Source: Burkholderia pyrrocinia (GTDB taxonomy: Bacteria; Pseudomonadota; Gammaproteobacteria; Burkholderiales; Burkholderiaceae). From it: a stretch of DNA of 64,000 bases. Shown here piece after piece: positions 26,490 to 34,143 of this stretch. The notes under the pieces are model-generated. The model had not been told where the DNA came from and ran no database searches. It was given only the letters and a program-made list of their open reading frames with translations. The stretch's first letter is position 1, and each line of letters starts with the position of its first letter. The stretch lies in assembly GCF_001028665.1 (NCBI RefSeq), contig NZ_CP011503.1, positions 806,001 through 870,000 on the forward strand, written 5' to 3'. The translations under genes and the position numbers were made by a program.

Positions 26490-28954
26490 TGGACGAACGC
26501 ATCCGGCCCTCGCCCGTCAGCCACCGCCTGCACGCGTTGCGGCAGCGCGCGGTGCTCGTGTGGCTGCTCGCGCTCGTCGCGTGCGGCATCGCGATCGGCC
26601 GCGCGCACTTCACGGCCGACCTGTCCGCGTTCCTGCCAAGCTCGCCGAGCGCCGGGCAGCGCGTGCTCGTCGACCAGTTGCGCGACGGCATCGTGTCGCG
26701 GCTGATCCTCGTCGCGATCGACGGCGGCGATGCAGGCACGCGCGCCGCGCTGTCGCGGCGTATCGCCGGCACGCTGCGCACCGATCCGCAGTTCGCGGCG
26801 GTTCACAACGGCGAAGCGGCGAACGACGCGCGCGACCGGCAGTTCATCTTCGATCACCGCTACCTGCTGAGCCCGGCCGTCACGCCGCAGCGCTTCAGCG
26901 CCGACGGCCTGCACCAGGCGCTCGGCGACAGCCTCGACCTGCTGAGCTCGTCGGCCGGCCTCATGGCCAAGGCGATGCTGCCGCGCGACCCGACCGGCGA
27001 AGTCGCCGCGCTCGTCGACCAGCTCGACAGCGCGGCGCAACCGGCGAGCCGCGACGGCGTGTGGGCGTCGCGCGACGGCACGCGCGCGGTGCTCGTCGTG
27101 CAGACCGCCGCCGCCGGCTCCGATACCGACGCGCAGGCACGCGCGATCGACACGGTGCGCCGCGCATTCGCCGCCGCGACGCAGGCCGTGCCGAACGCGG
27201 CCGCGAGCACGCTCGCGATGACGGGCCCCGGCGTGTTCTCGGTCGACATGCGCGACACGATTCGCCATGACGTCGAGCGGCTGTCGACGGCAAGCGTCGT
27301 GCTGATCGTCGCGCTGCTGCTGACGCTATACCGCTCGCCGCGCACGCTCGCGCTCGGGTTGCTGCCGGTGCTGACCGGCGTTGCGGCCGGGATCGCGGCG
27401 GTCAGCGTCGTTTCCGGAACGGTCCACGGGCTGACGCTCGGCTTCGGCACGACGCTGATCGGCGAAGCCGTCGACTATTCGATCTACCTGTTCGTGCAAT
27501 CGGCGCAGGCCGGCACGCGCGGCGCGTCGCGCCCGGCCGACGCGACGCGCGCATGGCTCGCCGCGTACTGGCCGACGATCCGGCTCGGCGTGCTGACGTC
27601 CGTGTGCGGGTTCGCGTCGATGCTGTTCTCCGGATTCCCGGGCCTCGTGCAGCTCGGGCTGTATTCGATCGTCGGGCTGACGGCCGCCGCGCTCGTCACG
27701 CGCTTCGTGCTGCCGCACCTGCGCGGCGAGCATGTCGCGATCCGCGACGTGTCGCGCGTCGGCGCCGTGCTCGCACGTGCGGCCGACGCCGCGCCGCGGC
27801 TGCGCTGGCCGCTCGCGGTGCTCGTGGTCGCCGCGTGCGCGACGCTCGCGCTGCATCGCGACGGCCTGTGGAGCCGCGAGCTCGCCGCGCTCAGCCCGGT
27901 GCCGGCGCACGCGCAGGCGCTCGACGCGCGGCTGCGCGCCGATGTCGGCGCGCCCGACGTGCGCTACCTCGTCGTGATTTCCGCGCCGACCGAGCAGGCC
28001 GCGCTCGAAGGCGCCGAAAAGGTCGCCGCGCAGTTGCAGCCGCTCGTCGACCGCGGCGCGCTCGCAGGTTTCGAAAGCCCCGCGCGCTACCTGCCGAGCG
28101 ACGCCACGCAGCGCGCGCGCCAGGCGAGCCTGCCGGATGCGGATGTGCTCGCCGCACGGATGCGCGACGCCGTCGCGAACCAGCCGATCGCGGTGAAGCC
28201 CGACCTGTTCGCACCATTCATCGCCAATGTCGAAGCCGCACGCCACGCGCCGCTGCTGACGCGCGCGGACTTGCGCGACACGTCGATGGCGCTCGCGGTC
28301 AACGCGCTGCTGACCGAACGCGACGGCCGCTGGAGCGCGATGCTGTCGCTGCGCGCGCCGGACGCCGCACGCGCGGCGCAATCGGCGCAAGGGCTCGACG
28401 CAACGCCGATACGCGCGGCCGTCGCGCAAGCGGGCGTGCCCGATGCGCTGTTCGTCGACATGAAGGCCGAAGCCGATCGCCTGTACGTGAGCTACGTGCA
28501 CGAGGACATCCGGCTGTCGCTCGCGGGTTTCGCGGCGATTGCCGTGCTGCTGCTGATCGCGCTGCGTTCGCCGCGCCGTGCCGTGCGCGCGCTCGCGCCG
28601 CTCGTCGCAGCCGTGCTGGTCGTGACGGCCGGCTTCGCGCTCGCTGGCGTGCAACTGACGATCCTGCACCTCGTCGGCATGCTGCTGATCGTCGCGGTCG
28701 GCTCGAACTACGCACTGTTCTTCTGCAAGCGCGACGATGCGCAGCCCGTCACGCCGTACACGCTCGTGTCGCTGCTGGTCGCGAACCTCGCGACGGTCGC
28801 CGGCTTCGGGCTGCTGGCGCTGTCGCGCGTGCCGCTGCTCGAAACCTTCGGGCTGACCGTCGGCCCCGGCGCGATGCTCGCGCTCGCGTTCGCAGCGATA
28901 CTCGCGCCGCGCGCCGCGGCGGCCGGCGATCGTCGTCAACGGAGCCCGTCATGA
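26489..28954 (+). CDS. MMPL/RND-family exporter of the pigment cluster
   Basis: 821-residue inner-membrane transporter of the COG4258/MMPL type, with a leading TM helix (VLVWLLALVACGIAIG), a large periplasmic loop, and two bundles of TM helices (LIVALLLTLYRSP, LALGLLPVLTGVAAG; later IAVLLLIALRSPRR, LLIVAVGSNYALFF). The two-fold repeat of RND permeases is visible. It should flip or export the finished lipid-linked aryl polyene. Start shares one base with the previous stop (TGATG), and its stop overlaps the deacetylase start. Confidence 0.9.
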   Translation: MDERIRPSPVSHRLHALRQRAVLVWLLALVACGIAIGRAHFTADLSAFLPSSPSAGQRVLVDQLRDGIVSRLILVAIDGGDAGTRAALSRRIAGTLRTDPQFAAVHNGEAANDARDRQFIFDHRYLLSPAVTPQRFSADGLHQALGDSLDLLSSSAGLMAKAMLPRDPTGEVAALVDQLDSAAQPASRDGVWASRDGTRAVLVVQTAAAGSDTDAQARAIDTVRRAFAAATQAVPNAAASTLAMTGPGVFSVDMRDTIRHDVERLSTASVVLIVALLLTLYRSPRTLALGLLPVLTGVAAGIAAVSVVSGTVHGLTLGFGTTLIGEAVDYSIYLFVQSAQAGTRGASRPADATRAWLAAYWPTIRLGVLTSVCGFASMLFSGFPGLVQLGLYSIVGLTAAALVTRFVLPHLRGEHVAIRDVSRVGAVLARAADAAPRLRWPLAVLVVAACATLALHRDGLWSRELAALSPVPAHAQALDARLRADVGAPDVRYLVVISAPTEQAALEGAEKVAAQLQPLVDRGALAGFESPARYLPSDATQRARQASLPDADVLAARMRDAVANQPIAVKPDLFAPFIANVEAARHAPLLTRADLRDTSMALAVNALLTERDGRWSAMLSLRAPDAARAAQSAQGLDATPIRAAVAQAGVPDALFVDMKAEADRLYVSYVHEDIRLSLAGFAAIAVLLLIALRSPRRAVRALAPLVAAVLVVTAGFALAGVQLTILHLVGMLLIVAVGSNYALFFCKRDDAQPVTPYTLVSLLVANLATVAGFGLLALSRVPLLETFGLTVGPGAMLALAFAAILAPRAAAAGDRRQRSPS

Positions 28955-29841
28955 ACGCGCCGTCGTCCGTTCCGCCGCGCCAGGCCGGCCAATCCGGCGT
29001 GCGCCGCTGGAAGCCGACGCCGCTGATCGCGGGCACGGCCGTGCTTCACGCGGGCGCTGCCGCCGCCGTCGTCGCGCAGCCGGCCGCGTGGCCGTGGGCC
29101 GTCGGCGGCGTGGTCGCATCGCATCTCGCGCTGACGGCCGCCGGCCTGTGGCCGCGCAGCACGCTGCTCGGCCCGAACTGGATACGCCTGCCGGCCGGCG
29201 CCGGCCGCCGGATCGCGCTGACGATCGACGACGGCCCGGACCCGGATGTCACGCCGCGCGTACTCGACCTGCTCGACCGTTACGACGCGCGCGCGACGTT
29301 CTTCTGCATCGGCGATCTCGCGCGCCGTCATCCGCGGTGGATCGAGGCGATCGTCGCGCGCGGTCACGCGGTCGAGAACCACAGCCAGCGGCACCGGCAT
29401 ACGTTCTCGCTGTCGGGGCCCGCCGCGCTGCGGCGCGAGATCGCGGCCGCGCAGCAGACGCTGACCGAGATCGCCGGCACGCGCCCGCAGTTCTTCCGCG
29501 CGCCGGCCGGCCTGCGCAATCCGTTTCTCGAGCCGGTGTTGTGCGAACTCGGCCTGCAGCTTGCGAGCTGGACGCGGCGCGGCTTCGACACGCGCACGCA
29601 CGATGCCGCGACCGTCACGCGCCGCCTGCTGCACGGACTCGAAGCGCGCGACATCCTGCTCGTGCACGACGGTCACGCGGCACGTGACGCGCGCGGCGAA
29701 CCGGTCGTGCTCGACGTACTGCAAGCGGTGCTGCGCGCGGCCGCCGATGCGCAGCTGCACTGGACCACGTTGCGCGCGGCGCTCGCGCCTGAACCACCCG
29801 GCCAGCCGGGCGTTCCGGCGCCCCCGTTTGATAAAATCTGA
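28951..29841 (+). CDS. Polysaccharide deacetylase family protein (CE4) of the pigment cluster
   Basis: 296-residue protein. About residues 25-70 contain hydrophobic stretches (VLHAGAAAAVVAQPAA and VGGVVASHLALTAAG) that likely anchor it. The catalytic domain follows with TIDDGPDPDV (Asp-Asp metal/base motif, about residue 92), the His motif ENHSQRHRHTF (metal His pair) and RAPAGLRNP. All key residues of carbohydrate esterase family 4 appear present. Its presence next to a GT2 gene suggests that an N-acetyl sugar on the carrier is deacetylated. Start overlaps the exporter stop. Confidence 0.88.
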   Translation: MNAPSSVPPRQAGQSGVRRWKPTPLIAGTAVLHAGAAAAVVAQPAAWPWAVGGVVASHLALTAAGLWPRSTLLGPNWIRLPAGAGRRIALTIDDGPDPDVTPRVLDLLDRYDARATFFCIGDLARRHPRWIEAIVARGHAVENHSQRHRHTFSLSGPAALRREIAAAQQTLTEIAGTRPQFFRAPAGLRNPFLEPVLCELGLQLASWTRRGFDTRTHDAATVTRRLLHGLEARDILLVHDGHAARDARGEPVVLDVLQAVLRAAADAQLHWTTLRAALAPEPPGQPGVPAPPFDKI

Positions 29842-29904
29842 CTTCGAACGGCGCGCCTGACAGCCCTGCTGCGGCGCCCGTTCCGGCCACCGGATGCGAC
29901 CCTC

Positions 29905-31116
29905 GTGAAACCTCTCCTGCTCTCGCACTTCACCGCCACCAGCTGCATCGGCCGCGGCCTCGATGCGACCCTCGACGCGCTGCGCGATGCCCGCGGCGGG
30001 CTCGCGCCGTGCGACTTCGAGCGCGCGGAACTCGACACGTGGATCGGCGCGGTGGACGACGTCGATGCGCAACCCGTGCGCACCGATCTCGCCGACTTCG
30101 AATGCCGCAACAACCGCCTCGCACAGCTCGCCCTCACGCAGGACGGCTTCGACGCACGCGTCGCGGCGGCGGTGGCGCGCTACGGCGCGGCGCGCGTCGG
30201 CGTGTTCGTCGGCACGAGCACGGCCGGCATCCTCGAGACCGAACGCGCGTACCAGCGCCGCGACCCGGCGAGCGGCGCGCTGCCCGCCGACTTCCACTAC
30301 GCACACACACACAACCCGTATTCGCCGGCCGCGTTCGTGCGCGCGTATTTCGCGCTGCGCGGGCCGGCGATGGCGATCTCGTCCGCGTGTTCATCCGGCG
30401 CGAAAGTGTTCGGCTCCGCGCGACGCATGATCGAAGCCGGGTTGATCGACGCGGCCGTCGTCGGCGGCGTCGATTCGCTGTGCCTGACGACGCTGTACGG
30501 CTTCAATTCGCTCGAACTGCTGTCGCGCCGGCCGTGCCGGCCGTTCGACGTTGCGCGCGACGGCATCTCGATCGGCGAGGCGGCCGCGTTCGCGCTCGTC
30601 GAACGCGTGCCCGACCCGCCCGCCGCGCTCGACGGCAACGCGATCCTGCTGCTTGGCATCGGCGAATCGAGCGACGCGCACCACATGTCGTCGCCGCATC
30701 CGGACGGGCTCGGCGCGCGCGTCGCGATCGAACAGGCGCTCGCGTCCGCCGGCCTCGGCGCGAACGACATCGACTACGTGAACCTGCACGGCACCGCGAC
30801 GCCGAGCAACGACGCGGCCGAAAGCCGCGCGGTCGGCGCGCTGTTCGCGAGCACGCCGTGCAGCTCGACGAAGGGCGCGACCGGCCACACGCTCGGCGCG
30901 GCCGGCGCGCTCGAAGCGATCGTCGCCGCGCTCGCGCTGCGCGAGCAGTTCGTGCCGGCCGGCGTCAACACGACGCAACCCGACCCGGCGCTCGCCGCCG
31001 ACTACGTGCTCGCGAGCCGCGCTACGCGCGTGCGCGCCGTCCTCTCCAATTCGTTCGGCTTCGGCGGCACGAATTGCAGCCTGATCCTCGGCCGCGCCGA
31101 CCACGTACGCCGTTGA
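29905..31116 (+). CDS. Beta-ketoacyl-ACP synthase (catalytic KS) of the pigment cluster
   Basis: 403-residue thiolase-fold condensing enzyme with a complete Cys-His-His set: ISSACSSGAK (Cys162), NLHGTATPS (His295) and GATGHTLGAAG (His328). C-terminal FGFGGTNCSLIL matches FabF. It should condense malonyl-ACP with the aryl starter, probably as a heterodimer with the Cys-less protein encoded 8 bases downstream. GTG start at 29905; no ATG gives a full N-terminus. A 63-base gap separates it from the deacetylase, the largest in this arm. Confidence 0.93.
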   Translation: MKPLLLSHFTATSCIGRGLDATLDALRDARGGLAPCDFERAELDTWIGAVDDVDAQPVRTDLADFECRNNRLAQLALTQDGFDARVAAAVARYGAARVGVFVGTSTAGILETERAYQRRDPASGALPADFHYAHTHNPYSPAAFVRAYFALRGPAMAISSACSSGAKVFGSARRMIEAGLIDAAVVGGVDSLCLTTLYGFNSLELLSRRPCRPFDVARDGISIGEAAAFALVERVPDPPAALDGNAILLLGIGESSDAHHMSSPHPDGLGARVAIEQALASAGLGANDIDYVNLHGTATPSNDAAESRAVGALFASTPCSSTKGATGHTLGAAGALEAIVAALALREQFVPAGVNTTQPDPALAADYVLASRATRVRAVLSNSFGFGGTNCSLILGRADHVRR

Positions 31117-31124
31117 GGCCCGAC

Positions 31125-31940
31125 ATGACGCTCACCGCCTTCATCGAAAGCATCGGCCTCGTCGGGCCGGGATTGAACGACTGGCCGCATGCGGCCGACG
31201 TGCTCGCGGGCCGCGCGGCCTATGCGAGCGCCAGCACCGTGCTGCCGCCGCCGGCCGGCCTGCCGTCGGCCGAACGACGCCGCACGGGCCCCGTCGTGCG
31301 CGTCGCGCTCGCGGTCGGCCACGAAGCGGTCGCCGCGAGCGGACGCGACGCGGCCACGCTCGCGACCGTGTTCAGCGCGTCCGGCGGCGACGGCCAGAAC
31401 TGCCACGCGATCTGCGAAACCCTTGCCGGCGACGATCGCCAGCTGTCGCCGACACGTTTCCACAACTCCGTGCACAACGCGCCGGCCGGTTACTGGAGCA
31501 TCGCGACGCGCGCGATGGCAACGTCCAACGTACTGTGCGCTTACGACGGCAGCTTTGCCGCGGGCCTCCTCGAGAGCCTGTGCCAGGTCGCGGTCGATCG
31601 CGTGCCGACCCTGCTGATTGCGTACGACACCGACTATCCGGAACCGCTGCGCACGGTGCGGCCGATCGACGACGCATTCGGCGTCGCGCTCGTGCTCGCG
31701 CCGGAAGCAAGCGAGCGTTCGCTCGCCCGCATCGGCGTGCAGCTCACCGACGCGCCCGCCACGACACTCGCGAATGCCGAACTCGACGCACTGCGCACCG
31801 GCAATCCGGCCGCACGCGTGCTGCCGCTGCTCGATGCGCTCGCCGCGCGGCGTTCGACGCGCGTCGTGCTCGACTACCTCGCCGATTCTCGCGTGCAGGT
31901 CGACATCGCAATGCCGGATGCCTTCGCGGAGCGCGCGTGA
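31125..31940 (+). CDS. Ketosynthase chain-length factor of the pigment cluster
   Basis: 271-residue half-length condensing-enzyme relative of the beta-ketoacyl synthase-like family (PF13723), which lacks the catalytic cysteine. TAFIESIGLVGPGLNDWP opens the protein and FHNSVHNAPAGYWSIATR is the family hallmark; CAYDGSFAAGLL replaces the active-site region. Such proteins pair with a full KS in aryl-polyene clusters and are thought to set chain length. Encoded 8 bases after the KS; its stop shares a base with the dehydratase start (TGATG). Confidence 0.9.
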   Translation: MTLTAFIESIGLVGPGLNDWPHAADVLAGRAAYASASTVLPPPAGLPSAERRRTGPVVRVALAVGHEAVAASGRDAATLATVFSASGGDGQNCHAICETLAGDDRQLSPTRFHNSVHNAPAGYWSIATRAMATSNVLCAYDGSFAAGLLESLCQVAVDRVPTLLIAYDTDYPEPLRTVRPIDDAFGVALVLAPEASERSLARIGVQLTDAPATTLANAELDALRTGNPAARVLPLLDALAARRSTRVVLDYLADSRVQVDIAMPDAFAERA

Positions 31941-32443
31941 TGACCGCGACACCTCCGTTGACACCGCCGCTCGACCACGCGTGGATCGCCGCGCACATTC
32001 CGCACGGCGGCACGATGTGCGTGCTCGATACGGTCGATGCATGGGACGCCGAACGCATCCGCTGCACGGCGACGAGCCACCGCGATCCGCACAACCCGCT
32101 GCGCTCGCACGGCCGGCTCGCGTCGGTTTGCGGCATCGAATACGCGGCGCAGGCGATGGCCGTGCACGGCGCGCTGCTCGGTGCGCACGAAGAACGTCCG
32201 CGCGTCGGCTATCTGGCGAGCGTGCGCAATGTCGACGCGTTCGTCGATCGGCTCGACACGTTCGACCTGCCGCTCACCATCGACGCGGAACGCGTGAGCG
32301 GCGACGGCCGTTCGGTGCTGTACGGCTTCGCGCTTCGCTGCGGCGATCGCGTGCTGCTGTCCGGCCGCGCCGCGGTGATGCTCGACGCATCGGCAGCCGG
32401 CACGTTTGCCCCGCCGCCCGCCGGCAATTCGAATCCTCGATGA
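31940..32443 (+). CDS. Hot-dog dehydratase of the pigment cluster (ApeP-like)
   Basis: 167-residue hot-dog-fold protein resembling 3-hydroxyacyl-ACP dehydratases. The N-terminal IPHGGTMCVLDTVDAWD and the central SVCGIEYAAQAMAVHGAL helix with its acidic residue match the FabA/FabZ-like ApeP group. With the dehydratase domain of the ligase fusion this gives two dehydratases in the cluster, as seen in E. coli-type clusters (ApeI and ApeP). Start shares one base with the chain-length-factor stop. Confidence 0.85.
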   Translation: MTATPPLTPPLDHAWIAAHIPHGGTMCVLDTVDAWDAERIRCTATSHRDPHNPLRSHGRLASVCGIEYAAQAMAVHGALLGAHEERPRVGYLASVRNVDAFVDRLDTFDLPLTIDAERVSGDGRSVLYGFALRCGDRVLLSGRAAVMLDASAAGTFAPPPAGNSNPR

Positions 32444-32469
32444 AGAGGCTTACTCAAGGAAACCAGGTC

Positions 32470-32769
32470 GTGAAAGTTCGTCAGTTCATTGGTACCGCAC
32501 TCGTTCTGGCGCTGATCAGCCCGATCGCGCATGCGGACATGTCGGAAGTGAAGCAGGACATCAAGCGCGATTCGAAGGAAGCCGCGCACAAGACCGGCGA
32601 GGCTGCGCGCAGCTTCGGCCACGCGACCGCGAGCGCCGCAAAGACGGTCGGGCACGGGGTCGCACACGCGTCGCGCGAAGGCTGGGATGCCACCAAGCGC
32701 ACGACGAAGCGGATCTTCCACAAGAACGACTCGGGCGAGTCGGGTGGAAAGAGCGAAAAGAGCAATTGA
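32470..32769 (+). CDS. Small exported Lys/Ala/His-rich repeat protein
   Basis: 99-residue protein of unknown function. The N-terminus is a signal peptide (VRQFIGTALVLALISPIAHAD). The mature 75 residues are highly charged, without cysteine, and made of loosely repeated amphipathic segments such as SKEAAHKTGEAARSFGHAT and SAAKTVGHGVAHASREGW, reminiscent of LEA or apolipophorin-like helices. GTG 32470 gives a normal signal peptide and has AAGGA upstream; an ATG at 32440 overlapping the dehydratase stop is the alternative. It may coat membrane or lipid in the periplasm, but that is a guess. Confidence 0.7.
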   Translation: MKVRQFIGTALVLALISPIAHADMSEVKQDIKRDSKEAAHKTGEAARSFGHATASAAKTVGHGVAHASREGWDATKRTTKRIFHKNDSGESGGKSEKSN

Positions 32770-32774
32770 CGATG

Positions 32775-32812
32775 CGCATCGCGCGCATCACCGACTGCAT
32801 GCGCGCGATGCG
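32775..32812 (+). terminator. Perfect 14-bp inverted repeat ending the plus arm
   Basis: CGCATCGCGCGCAT/ATGCGCGCGATGCG with a 10-base loop, starting 5 bases after the stop of the small exported protein. No T-run follows, but position and stability suggest it ends or protects the pigment-cluster transcript. Confidence 0.6.
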
Positions 32813-32859
32813 TGACCGTTCGTCAGTCGTGGCGTCGCGTTAGCACGACGTCGCCGGCG

Positions 32860-33075
32860 TCAACGCGCGCCGCGCATGCGGCGTGCCGACCTCGCCCGCC
32901 TCGCCGGCCGGCGCGCGAAGCACTTGCCGTACGCGACAAGCCAGCAATCGCGATGATCGAAGTTCCGCAGCAGCCGCGCGCGGCGCCGCTCGAGCCAGTA
33001 GAGCGAGATCGCCATCGTCAGCGCGACGGCCAGTGCCGAGCCGCCGATCGCGAGTCCCATCCAGGTGTCGCCCAT
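32860..33075 (-). CDS. Small single-helix membrane protein
   Basis: Putative 71-residue protein with one clear TM helix (MGLAIGGSALAVALTMAISL) followed by an Arg-rich cytoplasmic tail. ATG with GGAGAAGG in front. It lies alone in the gap between the pigment cluster and phaB. I do not recognise a family. The TM-plus-basic pattern and ribosome-binding site favour a real gene, but GC-rich DNA can mimic this. Confidence 0.5.
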   Translation of the reverse strand: MGDTWMGLAIGGSALAVALTMAISLYWLERRRARLLRNFDHRDCWLVAYGKCFARRPARRARSARRMRGAR

Positions 33076-33183
33076 GCCTTCTCCGGAATGCGAGGCCGAC
33101 GCGGCGTGCCTGCCGCCGCTCCGGCACTGGATATAGCGGAACGCGGCCCGAACGTGCGCGCACGCCGCCCGGGCCGCCGTGCG

Positions 33184-33927
33184 TCAGTGCATGTGCTGGC
33201 CGCCGTTGATCGCGATGTTGGAGCCCGTCACGAAGCCGGCCTCGTCCGAGCACAGGTAAGCGACCAGCGCCGCGACTTCCTCGGGCTTGCCGAGCCGGCC
33301 CGCAGGAATCTGCGGGAGGATCTTCGTGTCGAGGATGTCCTGCGGGATCGCCGTCACCATCTTCGTCGCGAGGTAACCCGGCGACACCGTGTTCACCGTC
33401 ACGCCCTTGCGCGCGACTTCCAGCGCGAGCGATTTCGTGAAGCCGTGCATGCCGGCCTTCGCGGCCGCGTAGTTGGTCTGGCCGACCGAACCCTTCGAGC
33501 CGTTCACCGACGAGATGTTGACGATGCGGCCCCAGCCGCGCTCGACCATGCCTTCGCAGACGGGCTTCGTCATGTTGAACACGGAATCGAGGTTCGTGCG
33601 GATCACGGCATCCCAGTTCACCTTGTCGAGCTTGCGCAGCGTCATGTCGCGCGTGATGCCCGCGTTGTTCACGAGAATGTCGACCGGGCCGACGTCCCGC
33701 ACGATCGTCTCGATGCATTGCTGGCACGAATCGTGATCGGCCACGTCCACCGGGTACGCCTGGAACTCGCGGCCGGCCGCGTGCATCTCGGACAGCCAGC
33801 GGTCGGCGCCGGTGTTGTTCGGCGAATACGTGACGACTACCCGGTGTCCGGCGTCGTTCAACCTGATGCTGACCGCTTCGCCGAGACCGCCCATTCCACC
33901 TGTCACAACTGCAATTCGCTTAGTCAT
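33184..33927 (-). CDS. phaB: Acetoacetyl-CoA reductase
   Basis: 247-residue SDR that reduces acetoacetyl-CoA to (R)-3-hydroxybutyryl-CoA with NADPH for polyhydroxybutyrate synthesis. Motifs: TGGMGGLG (about residue 9), NNAGITRD, and the catalytic NISSVNGSKGSVGQTNYAAAK. The PhaB-typical GYLATKMV and QIPAGRLGKPEEVA follow. It is the last gene of the minus-strand set phasin-phaA-phaB. A 216-base spacer with a perfect 12-bp hairpin separates it from phaA. No PHA synthase gene is in the window. Confidence 0.93.
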   Translation of the reverse strand: MTKRIAVVTGGMGGLGEAVSIRLNDAGHRVVVTYSPNNTGADRWLSEMHAAGREFQAYPVDVADHDSCQQCIETIVRDVGPVDILVNNAGITRDMTLRKLDKVNWDAVIRTNLDSVFNMTKPVCEGMVERGWGRIVNISSVNGSKGSVGQTNYAAAKAGMHGFTKSLALEVARKGVTVNTVSPGYLATKMVTAIPQDILDTKILPQIPAGRLGKPEEVAALVAYLCSDEAGFVTGSNIAINGGQHMH

Positions 33928-34013
33928 CCTATAAATTACCGACAAAAAAGTAATCGATGAATGCGGGGCGACGGCATCGCACATGCTGCCGCCCCACCGC
34001 TTCGATGCGCAAA

Positions 34014-34028
34014 ACCCGCGTCGCGGGT
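34014..34028. repeat. Palindrome in the phaA-phaB spacer
   Basis: ACCCGCG-t-CGCGGGT, a perfect 7-1-7 inverted repeat between phaA and phaB. It could be an operator for a separate phaB promoter or part of the RNA structure of this spacer. Confidence 0.4.
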
Positions 34029-34087
34029 GCGGCACGCACCGGAACTTCGCGCTTGTTGTTGGCTGCTTGTCGTGCGCGAAAGCCACT

Positions 34088-34127
34088 TCGCGCGGATGCT
34101 GCGCTAGCCGGCGCCGCATCCGCGCGA
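34088..34127 (-). terminator. Perfect 12-bp intercistronic hairpin after phaA
   Basis: TCGCGCGGATGC/GCATCCGCGCGA with a 16-base loop, 16 bases past the phaA stop in the direction of transcription. The sequence after the stem on the minus strand is not T-rich, so it is more likely an mRNA stabiliser or a partial terminator that sets phaA versus phaB levels. Confidence 0.55.
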
Positions 34128-34143
34128 TGTCTTCAGCCCCTGC

